64,000 nt of DNA from Auricularia sp. M13 (Eukaryota; Basidiomycota; Agaricomycetes; Auriculariales; Auriculariaceae), in contig CM073203.1 of the NCBI GenBank assembly GCA_037042915.1, positions 62,001 through 126,000 on the forward strand, written 5' to 3'. Of the stretch, positions 9,774-21,300 are shown piece by piece. The notes under the pieces were generated by a model, which was not told the DNA's origin, ran no database searches, and saw only the letters and a list, made by a program, of their open reading frames with translations. The translations under genes and the position numbers were made by a program. Every line of letters begins with the position of its first letter. The first letter of the stretch is position 1.

Positions 9774-12591
9774 TCATAAGCCGTCCGCCACACCTGGCAC
9801 GTTTCTAAACACATGCCGAACCTTGGCGAGCACGCGCTGGAGCCCTAGGCCGAGGGCAAGCAGCACACCGAGGTCGACGGCCAACAGCGCACAGCACGCC
9901 AGCATAAGCCGCGGCGCAAAGACCTTCCATACCATGAGATGCCTGCGCAGTGCTGCGGCTGAGGTCGCTGCGCCGAGTAGGAGGGCCGAAAAGTAGAGCA
10001 TGACGCCGAGTGCGGCACGCGTTACGTTGCGTTCCGTCTGAGCGGACATCAGCGAGGGATGCGCGCGAAAATCACCGTGAGAGCCATACCTGAGCAAGTC
10101 CGCGCGGACCGGCGCACCATGCGCCAAGCAGGACACTGCCCATGCCGCCGAAGACAAGCAGCGGTCCAAATGCGTTGATGGCGACGAGGATCGGCGCCCA
10201 GGGATACTGGAGCGTACGCGAGAGCAGGAAAGCGGCCTTCCACTGAATGGACTGCATCGTAGCCTGATGACCGGTACCGAAGAACGCAAGCTGCGCTAGC
10301 AGAGCGACGGGCGCACATTCCGCAAATGTCACAACAGGCGGCGTCGACTCAGCCTGTGCTGGTATTGCTACGGGACTGCGGAGCGCTCGGATGTCGCGTA
10401 CCGAATCGACCACCTCCAGCCACGCGAGTAGCGCAGTCAGAGCGAGCAGCAGTATGATCTGCCCTGTGAGCTGCGTCGTCGCCCACAGCGGTACGCCGCC
10501 AAGGAGGACGACGAAAAGGAGGAACGGCGCGCCGACCGCGTTGGCGAAGCCGAGAACCTCGACGCGCTTGCCATCGGCGCTGCGGTGCACGTCCAGACAC
10601 AGCGGGCCGAACCACCAGAAAGCGCCACCGCCCACGATGGTAGTGAGAAGCGACGTGCGCGAGATGATTGTGCGCGCAAGGCGGAGCGTTGATGCCGTCG
10701 ACGTATCAGAGGCGGACGATTCGAAGTACTCGAGCACCCAGCAGGCGGACCCACAGAGCAGCGCGCCGCGCACGAGATATGTCAGCAACGCGCGCATGGG
10801 CCCACGGTCGCTCGCGCTGATAGCCAACATGCGTCGCAGGACTTCCGGGAGGACCGCCGCGGCGAGCGGGGCGAGGACGAGGGCGAGGAGCGGCGGAGCC
10901 TGGCTGCCGCCCGTGGCGTAGTACGTCGCGGAGCAGTACGACTTCTGCTTCTCGTGGCAGTAGGGCGCCTGCTCCTCGCGCGACACAGTGCTGAGGCTCA
11001 TCAGGCGTGCGCATAGGGCGAGCAGCATCGTATAGCCTAGCAAGCGGTTGCGCAGGCGCGCGTCGGGGGACACCAGCGCTGTGAGGAAGGAGGGCGCGGT
11101 GGAGGAGATGAGGAGAAAGAGCGACATGCGGTCTTCCCAGAGGATGAAAGAGTTCGAAAGTAGCGACAACGCCTGCAGCACAATTGGTAGCGCAGACCAG
11201 GGAAATGTATGCAGACGCCACGGCTTCGACTGCGAGCCTTGCGAAGCCGCATTGCCATATGTCAGGAACAGGAAGAGCGTCAACGCTGTCCCGACGGTGA
11301 TGAGGACGAGGCCGACGAGCATCAGCGTGCCGTTGAACTGGGCCCAGAGCGCGCGGCAGGAGCTGAGTGCAAGACGCGTGAAATGTGTGCGCCCCGCACT
11401 GTCCTTCGCTGCATCCCACGCGGCGGATAACGCATTCCACGACGCGTCGAGCTCGCCGCCGGAGGCACTGGCGCGGTACTCCTTCAGATAATTCCAGATC
11501 TGCTGCGCATTGACCTGCAGCGCCGCGTCGAGTCGCGCGCCGAACAGTTCCGGGATGACGGTGCCGAGGTTGTTGAACGGCACGGGCAGGCCGAGGAGCA
11601 GCGCGAGCGAGGGCACCAGGTCTATCTGCTGCACGAGCCGATGCTCATGCTCGGCGCCCACAAAGCGCGTAAGCGGTGTGAGCGCCGCAGGATATAACCC
11701 AGATGCCGACGGTGACGAGAGCGGGGCTCCTTTGCTGTAAAACCACAGCGCCGCGCTCGTCTCGCGCGCCCCGTCGCCGCCGTGGTCACCCTTCTCGTCC
11801 ATGCCGTGGTCTCCGAGCACGACGAGCAGCGTGTCGTCGTCCAGCAGCTGCACAATCCGGCGGAGGACATCGTCCATCTGCGCTAGCTTCTGGCGCATGG
11901 AGGGGTGGTCCGGCCCAACGCGGTGTCCGACGTGGTCCACACCGAGGAAATGCCCAACAAGGACATCCCACTGCGGCGAGGCGCGTTGGAGCAGCGGGAA
12001 GATGTTCGAAATGACACCGTTGTCGACGGTATGGAGATCCTCGACGTTGAACGAGTCGAATGGGTGACTGATGTTAAACGCCGTCGGGTAGACGGTCAAC
12101 CAGGTATCGTCGCCCATGAACGCCGTGGTCTTGCGGGCGCGCATGAGCTGCACAATGAGGGAATCCTCCTTGATTTCGCTGCCTCCAAAATTACTGCCCA
12201 TATCGACAAACGTGCTCAGAGAGCCGGTGGTGATACCTTTTATTCGCTGAAGCGTCGTCGTAGGTGGATCCACATAGCTATGAAACAGGAAGGAGCGATC
12301 CGGCTGTTTGGCAGAGAGCTCTCTGGGCAAGGTAAGAATATTGTGGTGATATGGCGAGCGCGGTTCCGGCGGCGATGGAGAGACAAAGTCGAAGCGCAGA
12401 GCGTCGATTATGAGCACTACGGCTCGTTTATGAGTCGCTGGCAGAGTGCATTCCACAGAGCTATCGGCCGGAGAACAGGTGTTGATGCGGTCCAGCGCGC
12501 GGCGTGAAAGGAGAAACCCGCGACAGAAGAGGACTATGCCAGCCAGATGCAGCAGCGACACGCCCAGCAGCGTAAATACGTGTTTTTGCAT
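9774..12591 (-). CDS. GPI13: GPI ethanolamine-phosphate transferase, GPI13/PIG-O type
   Basis: Exons 12591-10090 and 10037-9774 (52 bp intron) give 921 residues. Residues about 8-28 form a membrane anchor (FCRGFLLSRRAL follows). The lumenal alkaline-phosphatase-like domain has the metal/nucleophile segment VVLIIDALRFDF, the GTT..R..GITTG region, and the metal-binding GDHGMDEKGDHGG motif. The latter is closer to PIG-O/GPI13 than to GPI7 or MCD4. The C-terminal half is a series of hydrophobic segments, as in the family. The enzyme adds ethanolamine-phosphate to the third mannose of the GPI precursor in the ER membrane, the bridge later attached to protein. Length is near the yeast and human proteins. 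The neighbouring HRD3 gene is also an ER function, but no operon logic applies in fungi. Confidence 0.9.
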
Positions 12592-12852
12592 CCTGAATCG
12601 CCTACGCCGGGATACTGCGCCAAGTATCTGAGACTATATCCGTGTCATGCTCGCACGACGCGTCGAGAGGTCAAAGTGCGGAATCTGCCGTCAAGCGCCC
12701 GAACTGAAAATGCGTGTCTGTATATCTTTTTCGGTCATCTCAGGTTCAGTCGTAATACGGATCGTATAGAGAAGATAATACTGGCAGAAAAGACGAAAAT
12801 TTTACATGGTAGCAAATAGAAAAGGACCAAGGCGTTCCAGATCGCACCAATC

Positions 12853-13702
12853 TCACGACGAAACGACCGTGTTTTGAGCGTGAGTCGAGTTAGTCTGAGC
12901 TGAGGTCTTCTTCTTTTTCTGGCTCTTCTTCTTATTCTTCTTGACGGTCTTTGTCGGAGCGGTCTGCGTTGCGATTGCTTCGGTCATAGGCGGCGGCGGC
13001 TTCACCGTGGCGATGGGTTCAACCTGGATGACTGCGATGGGCTCCGACGTGAAGGTTGCCTCCTCGGTCTCGGGAATAGGAGCAAACGAGACCTTCCTCC
13101 TGTGTCGTGGGAGCGGCGGAGAGGGAGACTTCTGGTTTTGCTCGACCTTCGAATCGTCACGGTGCACCATGTCGATGGGCGTCTCGGGCAGCGGGCTGTC
13201 GGGAGGCGTCCTTGAAAACGCGGCGGTTAGCACTGGATGCTGTGAGTTATGACGACACTGGTACTCACGGCTCGGGCTCGGGCGTGCTCGCGGAATGTTC
13301 GCTGGCATTGTGAGAGTGCTCGTTGGGGTCGTCCGCAATGTCGTTGGCGTTGTCTACGGTGTGGCTAGCGGAAGGGAATCAGGTTTCAATCGCCGAGCTC
13401 GAAGCCTGAGACCGCACTCACGCTTCAGTCGTCTCATCCGCGCGTGATACACCGTTCGTCTTGGTCTTCATGTCATTTGCATCGTGAGTAGTGGTAAAGT
13501 CGTCCTCGTCTAGGGCGTGAGGCCTGCGATATATGAGGGCATGCCGACATTGTCAGACAGCAGAGACGAACCCGCGGTAAACCTGAACGGCAGCATATGC
13601 CACAGCGCCAGCGGCCACAGTGACGCCGAGGCCGAGCTTAACGCAGCCGTACGCGACGGACGACAGAGACGAAATTGAGAGCCTGCGTCTTGTTGGGGTC
13701 AT
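12853..13702 (-). CDS. One-span membrane protein with Pro- and Lys-rich tail
   Basis: About four exons. The start at 13702 gives MTPTRRRLSISSL followed by one hydrophobic span (LGLGVTVAAGAVAYAAVQVY). A PHALDEDD region follows, then an acidic/His-Asn-rich exon. The last exon (from about 13210) has TPPDSPLPETP, the phosphosite-like RRKVSFAPIP, and a lysine run (KKNKKKSQKKKK) before the stop at 12853. Exons 1-2 and 3-4 splice cleanly. The junction between exons 2 and 3 does not hold frame with the obvious GTGAGT donor, so the exact boundary there is unresolved. No known family. Lysine runs at the end suggest a nuclear, ribosomal or phospholipid contact, but this is only inference. Confidence 0.55.
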
Positions 13703-14144
13703 CGTGGGGTAAGGTCAGAGGGAGAGGGAGGTGGATAGGGGGTGTGCCTAGTGTGGCTGGTCTTGTACTAGATAATTAGCTCGGGCCTAGAAAAGAATCC
13801 AATAACACAGTCTCAGGCTCTGCAAAAGAACGATGCAACGACAGCAAAACGCGCTGTCTTGTGTTCTTCACGCGCCTGAACTATACCAGATACAACGAGG
13901 CGTTCACTCGAACAAGGGCCTGCGGAACGTAACAATACGCTACCGTAGTACCACTTTCGGCGCCGCTGAGACAGTAACTGCCGTCACAACCTTGATTCTG
14001 AATAAAAACTGATCATGAATAAGAAAAATGAGAAGGAGTCTGTTCGCCGGAATATGTGGATAGAAACTGAGCCCTTGAATTTGGACTTCCACGTGGCGGG
14101 ACGCCAAGAGCCAGAACGCGCAATCGGCAGTAGCCGAACCACGT

Positions 14145-17100
14145 ATGCGCAAGGCTCTCTTCGTCGTTCTGCTCGCCCCGAGCGTCCTGGCACAAGCCAC
14201 CCAGGAGCCTCTGGGAAGCGAAGGCACAGCTGATAATGTGCGCGAAATATTATGAAATCAGCATAAGCTAATATTCGGCAGGCAACACCAGATACTGTCG
14301 ATCGAGCAGCCGAAGGTACTTGGCCTGAGCCTGCAACCAGCGTATTCACTCTGAACGACCGTCTCAGCTGCTAAGGCTTATGAAAGAGCCTTGCATACGC
14401 TTGATTCGTTGCCCTCGACGCCATTGCCGACGCAGAACACCGACGGCGAGGCTGCTTTGTTCTCCTCGTACCAGGGTCCTATATCCGGCGCCCTTCGAAT
14501 AGCACTGCGGCTCATATATCAGCCTTGGATCTCCCGGGCTATTGGATATGTGACTGGAAAGGAGGCCATTACCTCCAGACGACACGAGGACGCCCGGCGG
14601 CGCGCCTCCAAAGTTATTGACTTGTTGCAATACTCCTCGGACTTGGGCAACCTCGACGCTCTCTTCAAGCTGGCTCACATATCATTAGTACGCTGTATTG
14701 GCTCTCCTGGCCCATATTTTATTAACTTGTCATAGTTCCCACCCGCAATATTACCTCGACACCCAAAACGCGCTTTCAATCTGTTCTCCCAGCATGCATC
14801 ACTCACAGGCAACGCTACTTCGCAAGCCATGGTCGCATTTTTCCACGCAACAGGCTACGGCAACGCGACAACGGCTGACCAGGCGAAAGCGCTGTTGTAC
14901 TACACATTCGCCGCCAATGCCGGCGACTATGGCGCAGAAATGTCGCTGGGCTTCAGGCATTGGTCGGGAATTGGCGTCAAAGAAGACTGCATGGCTGCGC
15001 TGCAGTGGTATGAGTCGGCTGCTGATAAAGGTATGCGCCCTGCGAACGCTTTGCTCAATCGCTAATGTCGTCTGTAGCCATGACTGCCTTCCTGAACGGG
15101 CCTCCGGGCGGTCGTTCACTGCCGTTGCTGCCAACGCGCTTGTCAGATTTCGACGGCGGCGTGCACGGTATTGGCGCGAGTGTGGCGTCGACGGGCATGA
15201 ATATTAACCGGAACGTTATTCGCGCCTACCGCGCCCGCGCTGCAGGCGAGAAATGGTCCGACGTCGTCGAGTATTACCAGGTAAGCCAATTGTTGCATTC
15301 TTGGCAAGAATCAGCCCTCACCTGTTGCAGTTCAACGCAGACCGGGGCGATATCGAGTTCGGTCTGCGGCTGGGGCGCATCTTCTACCAGGGCAGCCTGT
15401 ACACCGTCGGCGGCGGGATCTCGGGCGGGGCGGAGGCCGTGGGCGCCGTCCCGCGCGACTACCACCGCGCGCGCGCATACTTCCTGCGCATTGCGCGCCA
15501 CGTCTGGCCCCGCGACAACCCGGCGAGCCCGCTCTCGCACCGGCGCGACGGTGCGACGGACGGCCAGAAGATCGCCGCGGGCATCGCGAGCGCGTACCTC
15601 GGCCGGATGTACCTGCGCGGCGAGGGCGTCAAGCAGGACGCGCGCGTCGCGAAGATGTGGTTCGAGCGCGGCGCGGAGAACGCCAACGCCGAGTGCGCGA
15701 ATGGGTTGGGCATTATTTGGCGCGACGGCCTCGTCGACGGCGTCAAGGATACGAAGAAGATGCTCGCGCAGTTTGCCATCGCTGCCAACCAAGACCACGC
15801 AGAGGCCCAGGTCAACCTCGGCAAGCATTATTATCGTACGTCTTGACTTCCTGGTTCTGGCCTTCCGCTGATGATGGTATATGTAGAGCGCGGCGACCTG
15901 CAGCATGCGATCATGTATTTCGAGCATGCCATCAAGAACGGCTCGCCGTTCGAGGCGTACTACTACATTGCGCAAATCCACGCTGCCAATGCGTACAAGA
16001 CCGCCGGACTTTTGGGATCGTGCTCGTACGCGGTCTCGTTCTACAAGCACGTCGTGGAGCGCGGCTCGTGGCTTGAGGACCTTCTGGGCGAGGCCGAGGC
16101 GCTGTGGTTCCGCGATGATAAAGAGGGAGCCATTCTCCGGTGGTACTTAGCCGCTGAGCGGGGCTACGAGTCCGCACAGAACAACTTGGCCTACGTCCTC
16201 GACCAGGGTATTTTCTTGTCCTTTGTCGACACGCATGCCGCTGACGAGCTTCTGCGCAGACAAGAACAGCCTGCGTCATACGCCGTTTGCGACGCCGGTC
16301 AACAATGAAACGGCACGTGTAGCGCTCAAATTCTGGATGCGCTCCTCAGCACAGCGCAACATCGACGCGTTGGTCAAGGTCGGGGATTACTACTACCACG
16401 GCCTGGGCGTCGAAGACGAGCCTGAGGCGTTGCGGTGGGAGAAGGCTGCAGGGTACTACCACTCGGCCGTGGAGACGCACGTGAGCGCGCTGGCCATGTG
16501 GAATCTGGGATGGATGTACGAGAATGGGCGGGGCGTGACGCAAGATTTCCACCTGGCGAAGCGCTACTACGACATGGCGCTCGAGACGAACGCCGAGGCG
16601 TACTTCCCGATCGTGCTCTCGCTCGTCAAGCTGCACGCCCGCGCGCTGTGGGCGTCGCTGACGGGCACCGGCGGCAATCAGCGCGCGCTGAGCGTGTGGG
16701 GCGACGACGGCGACGAGGAGGGCGGCCATCTCCGGCGCGCGAAGGAGGAGCTCGTGCGGCGGCTGCGCGGGCGCAAGGGCGGCGACGCGGCCGGCGGAAA
16801 GGGTGGTCAAGAGGGCGGCCAGGCCGGCGAGGGTAGCCAGGCGGACGGCGGCGAGCAGGGCGGAGGGCCCGTGGACGCCGACCGCGAGCCGACGCCGGAC
16901 GAGGACCCCATCCAGTGGGCGCGCGAGCGGCGCAACGCCGAGGCCGCCGCCGCCCAAGACGAGTACGGCGCGGACGATTACTGGGATGGTAACCCGCGCC
17001 CGAGGAGACACAACGATGATGGGGAGGAGGAGGACGACTTCTCGGACACGGTCATTCTGCTGCTGCTCTGCGCCACTGTCACGGGCCTCATGTGGGCGCG

Positions 17101-17206
17101 CGGACGGTGGGCGGAGCGAAGACGGCAGGAAGAGGAGCAGAATGCTGCTGCTGCTGGTGCACCACCGCAGCAACCGCCCTTCCAGCCTCAAGGTGTCGTA
17201 CTGTGA
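14145..17206 (+). CDS. HRD3: HRD3/SEL1L ERAD adaptor with Sel1 repeats
   Basis: Eight exons (14145-14237, 14282-14315, 14368-14687, 14736-15030, 15078-15280, 15331-15835, 15887-16207, 16260-17206) join without a frame break into 905 residues. Residues 1-17 are a signal peptide (MRKALFVVLLAPSVLA). Sel1-type repeats with A..G...A....G..Y..G spacing fill the lumenal part (for example GNATSQAMVAFFHATGYG and NLGWMYENGRGV). The tail has a Gly/Glu-rich acidic linker, then one membrane span (VILLLLCATVTGLMWARG) and a short Gln/Pro-rich cytosolic end. This is the order in HRD3/SEL1L, which holds the HRD1 ubiquitin ligase and receives misfolded proteins in the ER. The long linker before the span may be lineage-specific. 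Confidence 0.92.
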
Positions 17207-18280
17207 TTGTGCTGTGGAAGTGGAACCAGACTCAGACGGAATAAACTGTAATCTAAGAGCACGTAGCAACGTCAACTCCAGCCTGCTAAGTCGTAGATCT
17301 GGTCCCTTCGAACAACTGGCTTCAGACTTTCGCGCCGTCAATCCTGCTCATTCCTTTCGAAGAACCGCATAGGTACCTCGACAGTAAACTCGGAGGATTT
17401 ATCGCAAGGCTGGGCAGGAGAGCACTGTCTTCCCTAGGCTCGTGCCCATCCCATCTGTAAGTAACCAACAGGAGGCTTTGAACAAGACCATGACGGGAAA
17501 ATGGTTAATGATCACTCTGATTATCGGGCCCTTCAGAAGTTGGAGCTCAGGCTGGCATTATTCCCAGTGCGCATCGAGGCTCGATAATATGAAACACCAC
17601 TGGAGCATAATATCTACGAGCAATGGCCAGCATTTTGCTTGGCGGCCAGAGCAGAGCAACGAAAATGCTGTTTACGGCTATTTGTTGCCGCTCTGCTCGC
17701 AAAACTGGCTCTACTTCGCTGGCGCATCTCTGCAGTGCTCACTAGCGCTCACTCGCCAAACCATCTGCATCCATATGTCTTGAATGGGCTATATGACGCC
17801 TCCGCACTTCCGCGCATCGTGCGCCTGAATAGTCAGCGGGATCTCATTCGCACCTGGCCGTCACCGTGCCAGCTCAGATAATGCATCACCTCACGAGCAA
17901 CGCCACTGTCAATTGCTGCACGATCTATACGGTCCTTCGGGACCATGCGTTGCTATGACGGTCATACTTTTGCCTAACTGGGACTTGGGCGAATCTATCT
18001 CATTCGCTGACCAATATCCTTGATCCGACGCATGCTCTCAGTTCGACCAGCTCCCATCTGTGAAATGTTGCTGCGTTCTGGAGGCAATTGCTTTCGCTGC
18101 CGACTTGCATTAATCTTCACTCCGCGGGGCAGTGTTGTCTTTAAGAAGAAGCATCATGACAACCACTGCAGTTTATCTCTCTCAATGCTGATGGGCCTCT
18201 GCTTCTCTTCCGAGATAGCGTCCTTACCCGGCACCTTTTTGTCAATCACCTGATGGGCAGGATGCCTGCTGCGCACTTCA
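17207..18280. other. intergenic, nothing recognised
   Basis: About 1.1 kb between HRD3 and the triple GH71 gene. No coding motif was found. The last 100 bases form the GH71 promoter. Confidence 0.5.
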
Positions 18281-18286
18281 TATAAG
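18281..18286 (+). promoter_or_regulatory. TATA box of the triple GH71 gene
   Basis: TATAAG, followed by GGCGAGCGTG and a long CT-rich leader, lies 98 bp before the start codon. The second GH71 gene has TTAAAAGGGCGTGC and a similar CT-rich leader at the same distance, so the two core promoters look related. Confidence 0.6.
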
Positions 18287-18378
18287 GGCGAGCGTGCCCG
18301 AGCCCGTGTTCTCCCAATTCTCCCTTCTCCCATCGTCGCTTTTCTTTCTTCTTCATTTTTTTTCTTTTCTCAGCGACG

Positions 18379-21300
18379 ATGCGGCTTTCGAGGTCGCTTC
18401 TCTCCACCGCACTTTTAACTTCTGGTGCCTTTGTCAATGCACTGCCTGCCAACACTCCCGCGCGCGCCGCGGAGAAGCGCGCGGACAGCGGAAAGCTTGT
18501 CGCCGCGCACTTCATGGTCGGTATCGTCGAGACGTACGATCAGGCCGCTTGGTGCGTCGCACCTCACACCATGTTCACCTCTGGATGGTTCCTGACAATG
18601 TTGGGCGTGCAGGGAGGCCGACATGAAGCTCGCCGCTTCCATCGGCATTGATGCATTCGCTCTCAACATTGGTACGTCAAAGCGCAATGCAAGGTCGCTG
18701 ATGGAATTGCTCACGAGTTGCTGCGCTTTGACTGACAGGCAAGGACAAGTACAACGATGAGCAGCTGGGTTACGCCTACGCCGCTGCTGAAGCCACCGGC
18801 TTCAAGGTTTTCATTAGCTTCGACTTCGCTTACTGGAACGCGGGAGACGTCGGCCTCATTGGCGAGTACATCAAGAAGTTTGACTCTTCCCCCGGCCAGC
18901 TTAAGTACGACGGAAAGCATTTTGTGTCGTCTTTTGTCGGGTATGTCAAATGTTTGAGCTCGTCAAGCCCGGGATTGCGCCACTCATGCCGCCACTCCAG
19001 CGACAACTTCCCATGGCGCGCTGCAGAGTCCGCTGCAGGCGTTCCTCTCTTCGCCTGCCCGAACTGGCAGCCCGGCTCGTTCATCAACGGCGAGGCCGAT
19101 TGCGGTTTCTCCTGGTCTGCTGTGAGTCTCCCAGCATCGTCATCTCGATAACTGTCCTCATGCGTGTGCGTGCAGTGGCCGAACACAGGCAACCAGCCGA
19201 TCAACAGCAACATGACCACCGACCTCGACAACGAGTACATCAAGAACCTCGGCGGAAAGCCATACATGGCTCGTGAGTGCCTTTGTTCGCGAGTTTGGGT
19301 TCGTTCTCAATCTCATGAACGTAGCCGTTTCGCCGTGGTTCTTCACGCACTACGGTCCGGACACCTACAGCAAGAACTGGATCTTCTACTCGGACTACCT
19401 CTGGGGCTCGCGCTGGGACCAGATTCTGCAGATGGCGCCGCAGTTCATCGAGATCATCACCTGGAACGGTGAGTTCGGTCCCGACTGTCAACATCTCATC
19501 ATGGATTCTGACTTTGCTGCGTAGATTTCGGCGAGTCTCACTACATCGGCCCTCTCCATCCTGAGGACGAGCATGTGTAAGTCGGGACGTATGAAGGAAA
19601 CGAGTCCTGCTCACCGTTCGATCTCTCAGCTATGCTGGTGGCCCGACTGGCGCAGTCAAGTGGGTCCGCGACATGCCTCACGACGGCCTGCGCGATGTCG
19701 CCGCTGCGTACATCAAGGCGTTCAAGGCGGGCGAGAAGTCTGTCACCGTCGAGAAGGACGAACTTGTCTACTACTACCGTCCCGCCCCGAAGGGCGCCAC
19801 GTGCTCCGACCCCGTTGCGCCGCCCAACGGCGCCGACTTCGACGGCGACTCCGTCTTCGTCATCGCCATGCTCACGGCTCCCGGCAAGGTCGTCATCACC
19901 TCCGGCGGCACGACCACCGAGATCGACGCCCCGGCTGGTGTGACGACTGTCTCCGCGCCCATGGGCGTCGGCAAGCAGTCGTTCGCGCTCACCCGCGACG
20001 GCGCCAACGTGCTGTCTGGCGACGGTGGCCTGGATATCTCTGATCAGTGCGAGGTACGAGCGTCGAGTGTCTCTCATAGAATTCGGTAATTGAGAGGTGC
20101 TTTAGGTCAACAACTTCAACATCTACGTCGGTACTGTCGTTGGTGGAGGTTCGAGCGCTCCCGCGCCTCCTTCGGACCCCGCTCCCTCGGACCCAGCACC
20201 CTCGGACCCGGCCCCGTCGGACCCTGCACCCTCGGACCCCGCTCCCTCTGACCCCGCTCCCTCTGACCCTGCTCCCTCGGACCCGGCCCCGCCGACCGAC
20301 CCTGCGCCTGCTCCTCCCGCCGGCGATGGCAACAGCCAGCTTGTGTATGTACACTAACTCCTTTATGAGCACTTGCTAATTGACTTTGCAGCTTCTCCCA
20401 CTTCATGATTGGCATCGTCTCCAACCGTCAGAGCGCGGCCGACTTTGACGACGACATGAAGCGCGCCAAGGCCATCGGTATTGACGCGTTTGCGTTGAAC
20501 ATTGGTGTTGACCCTTACACTGACGTGCGTATCGGTCAATCTTCTACACACGAGATGCATGTTCACTGAATTGTCTACGGTGTAGACCCAACTCGGTTAC
20601 GCTTACGAGTCTGCGGCCAACAACGACATGAAGGTCTTCATTTCGTTCGACTTCAACTGGTTCAAGGACGCTAGCGAGGCCGGCCGTGTCGGCGAGATGG
20701 TCAAGAAGTACGGTGTCCTCCCGGCTCAGCTTAAGGTCGACGGCAAGGTCTTCGTCTCTTCGTTCGCCGGCGATGCCCTCGACGTTGACACCGTCCGCGC
20801 GACCGCTGGCATGGACCTCTACATGGCGCCGAACTTCCACCCTGGCATGGGCGACTTCTCCAAGCTCGACGGTGCCCTCAACTGGATGGGATGGCCCAAC
20901 GACGGCAACAACAAGGCGCCGAAGGACGGCAAGGAAGTTACGGTCTTAGAAGGTGACCAAGCCTACCTCAAGGAGCTCGGCAGCGGCAAGGGTCTCATTG
21001 CTCCTGTAAGCCGTTTTATTCCCAAAGATTCCTTGTACTTACGATGTCCTTAGGTCTCGCCCTGGTTCTCCACGCACTTCGGCTCTGAGGTCCCGTACTC
21101 GAAGAACTGGGTCTTCCCCGGTGACCTTCTCTGGTATAACCGTTGGCAAGAGATCCTCACGCTCAAGCCGACCTTCATCGAGATCGTTACCTGGAACGAC
21201 TACGGCGAGAGCCACTACATCGGCCCGCTCAACTCGCCGCACACCGACGATGGCGGTTCGAAGTGGGTGAACGACATGTGAGTCATTCTTGTTTGAGTTG

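Noticed and set aside
15274-16050. Minus-strand frame of 258 residues within HRD3
   Set aside because: Shadow of Sel1 repeat exons. It crosses several well-supported plus-strand introns.
19989-20372. Minus-strand frame rich in Gly-Ser-Arg repeats
   Set aside because: Antisense of the SDPAP linker of the GH71 gene.
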